Positions 5,521-8,460 of a stretch of 8,460 bases of DNA are shown here, piece after piece. Made by a program: the position numbers and the translations under genes. Source of the stretch: Candidatus Zhuqueibacterota bacterium RBG_16_48_16 (GTDB taxonomy: Bacteria; Zhuqueibacterota; Zhuqueibacteria; Residuimicrobiales; Sediminimicrobiaceae); contig METF01000315.1 in assembly GCA_001771235.1 (NCBI GenBank), positions 4,656 to 13,115 of the forward strand, in the 5' to 3' direction. Within the stretch, counting starts at the first letter, position 1; each line of letters opens with the position of its first letter. The notes under the pieces were generated by a model. The model had not been told where the DNA came from and searched no databases. It was given only the letters and a program-made list of their open reading frames with translations.

Positions 5521-6444
5521 CAATATCACACACCTGTTCTTGTAAAAGAAGTGGTTGCGGCTTTGAAGACGACGACCGCGACTGCGATCATGGATGTTAC
5601 GTTGGGAGACGGTGGCCATTCGCTTGCACTCTTGGAGGCTATGAGGGAAGATGCGTGGGTGTTGGGAATGGACCAGGATGAGGACGCAATAAAACGAGCG
5701 CAGGCAAGATTGGCCGGTTACGGAAACAGATTCAGAGCGATTCAAGGTAACTTTGGTAATCTGGTTTCCCATGTTGCCGCACTGGGTGTGAAGGAGGTGG
5801 ATGGGATTTTAGCTGATCTTGGTGTCTCTCATCTTCAACTCAATGAAGCACGAAAAGGTTTTTCATTTATGACCTCCGGACCCTTGGACATGCGAATGAA
5901 TAAGAACCTTGCCATGACTGCTGAAACTGCGGTAAACGAGTTGAGTGAAAATGAATTAGCCGACATTATTCGGGCGTATGGTGAAGAGAGACAAGTGAAA
6001 CAGATCGTTCGCGCCATCGTTTCCCATCGTAAAATTTCCAGGATTAAAACAACCGACCAGCTCGCAGCCATTGTACAAAGTGCGATTCGGCAAAAAGATG
6101 CGGTAAAATCATTGGCCAGGGTATTTCAATCCCTGCGAATTTTTACTAATAAAGAGCTTGATAGTCTGCGGCAATTTTTGCCGCAGGCGGTCAACCTGTT
6201 AAAAAGTTCGGGCAGGCTTGTCATCATAAGTTATCATAGCCTCGAGGATCGGATTGTCAAAGACTTTTTTCGTCAAGAGGCAAACCCATGTATTTGTCCC
6301 AAGGATTTTCCTCGATGTGTTTGCGGCCTTGAACCTCGTCTTAAAATTATCGGCAAGCTGGTGCGGCCTTCCGAAGACGAGGTATTTCGCATACGCACCG
6401 CCCGGTCGGCAAGAATGCGGATAGCGGAGAAAGTCCAGGCTTAA
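5515..6444 (+). CDS. rsmH: 16S rRNA m4C1402 N4-methyltransferase RsmH (MraW)
   Basis: The enzyme transfers methyl from S-adenosylmethionine to N4 of cytidine 1402 in the 16S rRNA decoding centre. Numbering from ATT 5515 (309 residues, normal for the family): N-terminal YHTPVL (4-9); SAM motif DVTLGDGGHS (27-36); acidic D53 in VLGMDQD; DLGVSHLQL (101-109, usually DLGVSSxQL); PLDMRM (123-128); YGEER (155-159); SYHSLEDRIVK (239-249); and the terminal RTARSARMRIAE. Four cysteines in CICPKDFPRCVCG (259-271) form a CxC...CxC pair seen in some RsmH lineages. All core motifs are present, so the enzyme should be active. The start is the oddity: the first standard codon (GTG 5551) would remove the conserved N-terminus, so ATT 5515 or ATC 5518 is preferred. 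It follows mraZ closely and precedes ftsL by 58 bases. Confidence 0.93.
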   Translation: MIQYHTPVLVKEVVAALKTTTATAIMDVTLGDGGHSLALLEAMREDAWVLGMDQDEDAIKRAQARLAGYGNRFRAIQGNFGNLVSHVAALGVKEVDGILADLGVSHLQLNEARKGFSFMTSGPLDMRMNKNLAMTAETAVNELSENELADIIRAYGEERQVKQIVRAIVSHRKISRIKTTDQLAAIVQSAIRQKDAVKSLARVFQSLRIFTNKELDSLRQFLPQAVNLLKSSGRLVIISYHSLEDRIVKDFFRQEANPCICPKDFPRCVCGLEPRLKIIGKLVRPSEDEVFRIRTARSARMRIAEKVQA

Positions 6445-6502
6445 AGTTCGCGTTCTGTATGTCAGCGCTCTCCGGATTCATTCATATTACTTTTTCAATG
6501 AC

Positions 6503-6835
6503 ATGGTCAACAGGCAGGTAAAATATGCTCATCGCCGCCAGGTCAATTTTCAGAAACGTCTCCTTATAAAGTTTTTGCCCTGGCTTGCGGTCGTTGCGGT
6601 GCTGCTTGTCGTCAAGGTATGGCAGAACGTCACCATAGATAAAATAAACAGAAAAAATGGACATTTGAGAGAGCAATTGCAAACGCTGCTTCAGGAAAAT
6701 GCGATTTTGGAAGTGAAGGTAGAAGAGCTGAAAAGCATGGATCGTATCACAAAAATCGCGAATGAAAGATTGGGCCTAAAAAATATCAAAGTGTTGACGC
6801 TTGATCTGGAGTCCGAAGGTGGATCGGCAAAATAG
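6503..6835 (+). CDS. ftsL: Cell division protein FtsL
   Basis: A 110-residue bitopic membrane protein in the FtsL position of the cluster. A basic cytoplasmic N-terminus (VNRQVKYAHRRQVNFQKR, 2-19) is followed by one membrane segment (about 21-39, LLIKFLPWLAVVAVLLVVK), then a periplasmic leucine-zipper-like coiled coil (about 44-80). The end, DRITKIANERLGLK (80-93), matches the typical RIxxIAxxxLGL of the FtsL/DivIC family. Known: FtsL pairs with FtsB/DivIC through the coiled coil and activates FtsW-FtsI septal synthesis. Sequence conservation is low in this family, so the call rests on topology, the terminal motif and position. ATG 6503 is the only standard start in frame before the membrane segment. 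No clear Shine-Dalgarno precedes it. A 20-residue ORF (6459-6521) in another frame overlaps its start and might couple translation, but this is speculative. Confidence 0.88.
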   Translation: MVNRQVKYAHRRQVNFQKRLLIKFLPWLAVVAVLLVVKVWQNVTIDKINRKNGHLREQLQTLLQENAILEVKVEELKSMDRITKIANERLGLKNIKVLTLDLESEGGSAK

Positions 6836-7031
6836 ATTGTTTGATTATGCGACCGCTTTTGTGTTGGCTGTGTTTGTTAGAGTCCGGTGTGTAGCAGCGT
6901 TTTTGGTTGAGAATGGCAGATAATCCCAACAGCATCAAGAGCAAGATCGAGTTTGGATAATACGTGAATGGCGCGCCGCCGTTCAACGGAATCCAAATGA
7001 ACTGTTTTGATATATTAACTCGTTGTGCGGC
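6836..7031. other. Non-coding gap between ftsL and ftsI
   Basis: These 196 bases are unusually long for the interior of this cluster. On the plus strand only tiny ORFs of about 15 codons (ATG 6847, ATG 6913) occur. No clear promoter, terminator or Shine-Dalgarno for ftsI is visible; a short CCGTT-C-AACGG inverted sequence near 6979-6989 is weak. On the minus strand the whole gap lies in an open frame running from 7136 to 6786, judged not to be a gene. Confidence 0.5.
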
Positions 7032-8460
7032 ATGGTAGCGAAAAACCACAGAATAGACACAAAGCGGCTGACGGCGTTTTACGTAGCCGCATTTCTTTTT
7101 ATGCTCATACTTGTTGCGCGTTTGATTCAGATTCAAATCGTCCAGCGGGAGAAATTTTCCATGTTAGCGGATGTTCAGTACAAATGTGAAGTAAAGTTAC
7201 CCCCGGAACGCGGCAAAATCTTTGACAGAAATCTCAACAAGCTGGCCACAAACGTACCTGCTTTTTCTGTAATTGCCCATCCAAGCCAGATCAAGGAACC
7301 GGAAACAGCAGCCAGGCAAATAGCCGACGTGTTGAAGACCAGGTTTTATTTAATATCGCAAAAGTTGCAGACAAACTCTGATTTCGTTTACCTGGCCAGA
7401 CAGGTGTCCAAAAGTACCAGCGATCGGATCGAGGAATTGGGAATCAGTGGTATCGCCTGCCAGCTTGAAATGGGAAGAAAATATCCGAAGAATGAAACGG
7501 GCGCTCAATTACTTGGCTTTACGGATATCGATGGCGAGGGACTCAGCGGTATCGAATTATCGTGCGAATCCATATTGAGAGGCCGGCCGGGAAAAGCCAT
7601 TCTCCAAAGGACCGGGAGACAAAAACTCTTTCGAAGGACTGAGTATCCTATCATTCCTCCGGAAAATGGATTGGACCTGGTCCTGACTATCGATTATGCC
7701 ATCCAGAGTATCGTCGAGAGAGAGCTGCGGAAAATCATTGTCGAATCAAATGCTGACAAAGGCTCGGTTGTCGTCATGAACCCCCAGACCGGCGAAGTGA
7801 TAGCCATTGCCTCAGAGCCAAACTTTGATCCCAATAATCCCGGCAAATACCACCCTTCTACATGGCGCTTGCAAGCGATAACGGATCAGTTTGAGCCGGG
7901 CTCGACTTTCAAGCTCGTTCTTTTTTCGGCGGTCATGAACGAACAGCTCCGCAAGCCGGAAGACCTGGTGTTCTGCGAAAACGGAAAATACAACATCATG
8001 GGAGAGACCATTCACGATAATTCTCCGCACGCCTGGCTGAGCTTGAGAGATGTGCTGGTCAAATCGTCCAACATCGGCATGGCGAAAACAGCCCTTGAGG
8101 TGAATAAATCCATCCTCTATCAATATGCCCGTGATTTTGGCTTTGGCAAAAAATCCGAGATAGAATTAAAGGGTGAAGTGAACGGTGTGTTAAAGCCGGT
8201 CATCGAGTGGTCCGGCTATACGCCAGTTGCCATGGCCATCGGACACGAGGTGGCCGTCACACCGCTTCAGGTTTGTAATATGTTCAGCACGATAGCGAAT
8301 GGCGGCTTGCTCTTGCGGCCATATATCATAAAAGCCATCAAAGATGGCAAGACCGGTGCGGTTATTCAAAAGGGCACGAGAAAAGTGACGAGACGGGTGA
8401 TCGATCGATCCACGGCTGAGATCGTGGCGGGAATCATGCAGGAAGTAGTCGAGCGCGGAA
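7032..8460 (+). CDS. ftsI: Peptidoglycan D,D-transpeptidase FtsI (class B penicillin-binding protein), 3' end outside window
   Basis: The visible 476 residues belong to a class B PBP that cross-links septal peptidoglycan. A short basic N-terminus precedes one membrane anchor (about 13-36). The dimerisation/pedestal domain contains PPERGKIFDRNLNKLA (57-72; the usual DRNG glycine is absent) and GFTDIDGEGLSGIE (162-175). The transpeptidase domain opens near LVLTIDYAIQSIVE (216-229). It shows the serine motif STFK (291-294, nucleophile S291) in FEPGSTFKL and the SxN motif SSN (345-347). The sequence ends at QEVVERG, just before the expected KTG triad. Any C-terminal PASTA domain would also be off the edge. 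Start: ATG 7032, since an in-frame TGA lies at 7008-7010; TTG 7023 is the only alternative. No strong Shine-Dalgarno is seen. Position after mraZ-rsmH-ftsL favours FtsI; a SpoVD-like paralogue is less likely. Confidence 0.93.
   Translation, partial: MVAKNHRIDTKRLTAFYVAAFLFMLILVARLIQIQIVQREKFSMLADVQYKCEVKLPPERGKIFDRNLNKLATNVPAFSVIAHPSQIKEPETAARQIADVLKTRFYLISQKLQTNSDFVYLARQVSKSTSDRIEELGISGIACQLEMGRKYPKNETGAQLLGFTDIDGEGLSGIELSCESILRGRPGKAILQRTGRQKLFRRTEYPIIPPENGLDLVLTIDYAIQSIVERELRKIIVESNADKGSVVVMNPQTGEVIAIASEPNFDPNNPGKYHPSTWRLQAITDQFEPGSTFKLVLFSAVMNEQLRKPEDLVFCENGKYNIMGETIHDNSPHAWLSLRDVLVKSSNIGMAKTALEVNKSILYQYARDFGFGKKSEIELKGEVNGVLKPVIEWSGYTPVAMAIGHEVAVTPLQVCNMFSTIANGGLLLRPYIIKAIKDGKTGAVIQKGTRKVTRRVIDRSTAEIVAGIMQEVVERG

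Noticed and set aside
5491..5772. Minus-strand 93-residue open frame over the start of rsmH
   Set aside because: It is a shadow of rsmH on the opposite strand with no domain or start signal.
5551..6444. rsmH starting at GTG 5551
   Set aside because: It is the first standard start codon, but it would remove the conserved YHTPVLVKE segment that the upstream codons clearly encode, and no Shine-Dalgarno is positioned for it.
6459..6521. Twenty-residue leader ORF before and overlapping ftsL
   Set aside because: It has an ATG and a stop inside ftsL, as coupling leaders can, but no Shine-Dalgarno and no sequence feature supports it; frames this short are common by chance.
6786..7136. Minus-strand 116-residue open frame as a real gene
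   Set aside because: It overlaps the coding ends of both ftsI and ftsL on the opposite strand, has no visible ribosome binding site and shows no recognisable domain; only the hydrophobic stretch in the gap is notable.
8346..8357. KTGA at residues 440-443 of the PBP as the catalytic KTG motif
   Set aside because: It is in a loop (DGKTGAVI) before the helix that normally precedes the true KTG; the real motif should lie past the window end.

Overview
The window holds one very large secreted-protein gene on the minus strand. Facing away from it, the start of a division and cell-wall (dcw) cluster runs along the plus strand and off the right edge. The large protein ends in a segment with the motif QNYPNPFNPST, of the type-A (Por/type IX secretion) sorting and FlgD-Ig-like kind. 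This points to a Gram-negative-type bacterium of the wider FCB group (for example Calditrichota, KSB1, Ignavibacteria or related candidate phyla). That placement is inferred from protein style only; the window has no rRNA or tRNA.

Layout. Positions 1-73 hold a palindromic repeat that appears cut by the left edge. Positions 219-252 hold a perfect hairpin flanked by A and T runs, the terminator of the large gene. Positions 264-4586 (minus, GTG start) encode a 1440-residue exported protein: signal peptide, seven FG-GAP propeller blades, nine tandem Ig-like repeats of about 94 residues, and a C-terminal sorting-type domain. Positions 4587-5007 are an AT-rich divergent intergenic region. It carries a good sigma70-type promoter for the dcw cluster, a possible second promoter and a doubtful 50-codon ORF. 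The cluster then reads mraZ (5008-5490), rsmH (about 5515-6444), ftsL (6503-6835) and ftsI/class B PBP (7032 to the window end, truncated before its KTG motif).

How the genes work together. MraZ is the DNA-binding regulator of the cluster. RsmH methylates 16S rRNA. FtsL is a bitopic divisome protein, and FtsI is the septal transpeptidase that acts with it in the periplasm. The large surface protein is a separate transcription unit with no visible functional link to division.

The most interesting points concern translation starts. The conserved RsmH N-terminus (YHTPVL) lies upstream of the first ATG/GTG/TTG in its frame, so rsmH must use a non-standard start (ATT or ATC behind an AGGA), enter by a -1 shift at T_TTT_TTG from an ATG inside the end of mraZ, or carry a sequence error. 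The mraZ Shine-Dalgarno sits 24 bases from its ATG with a small hairpin between them. I found no convincing undescribed multi-gene system.
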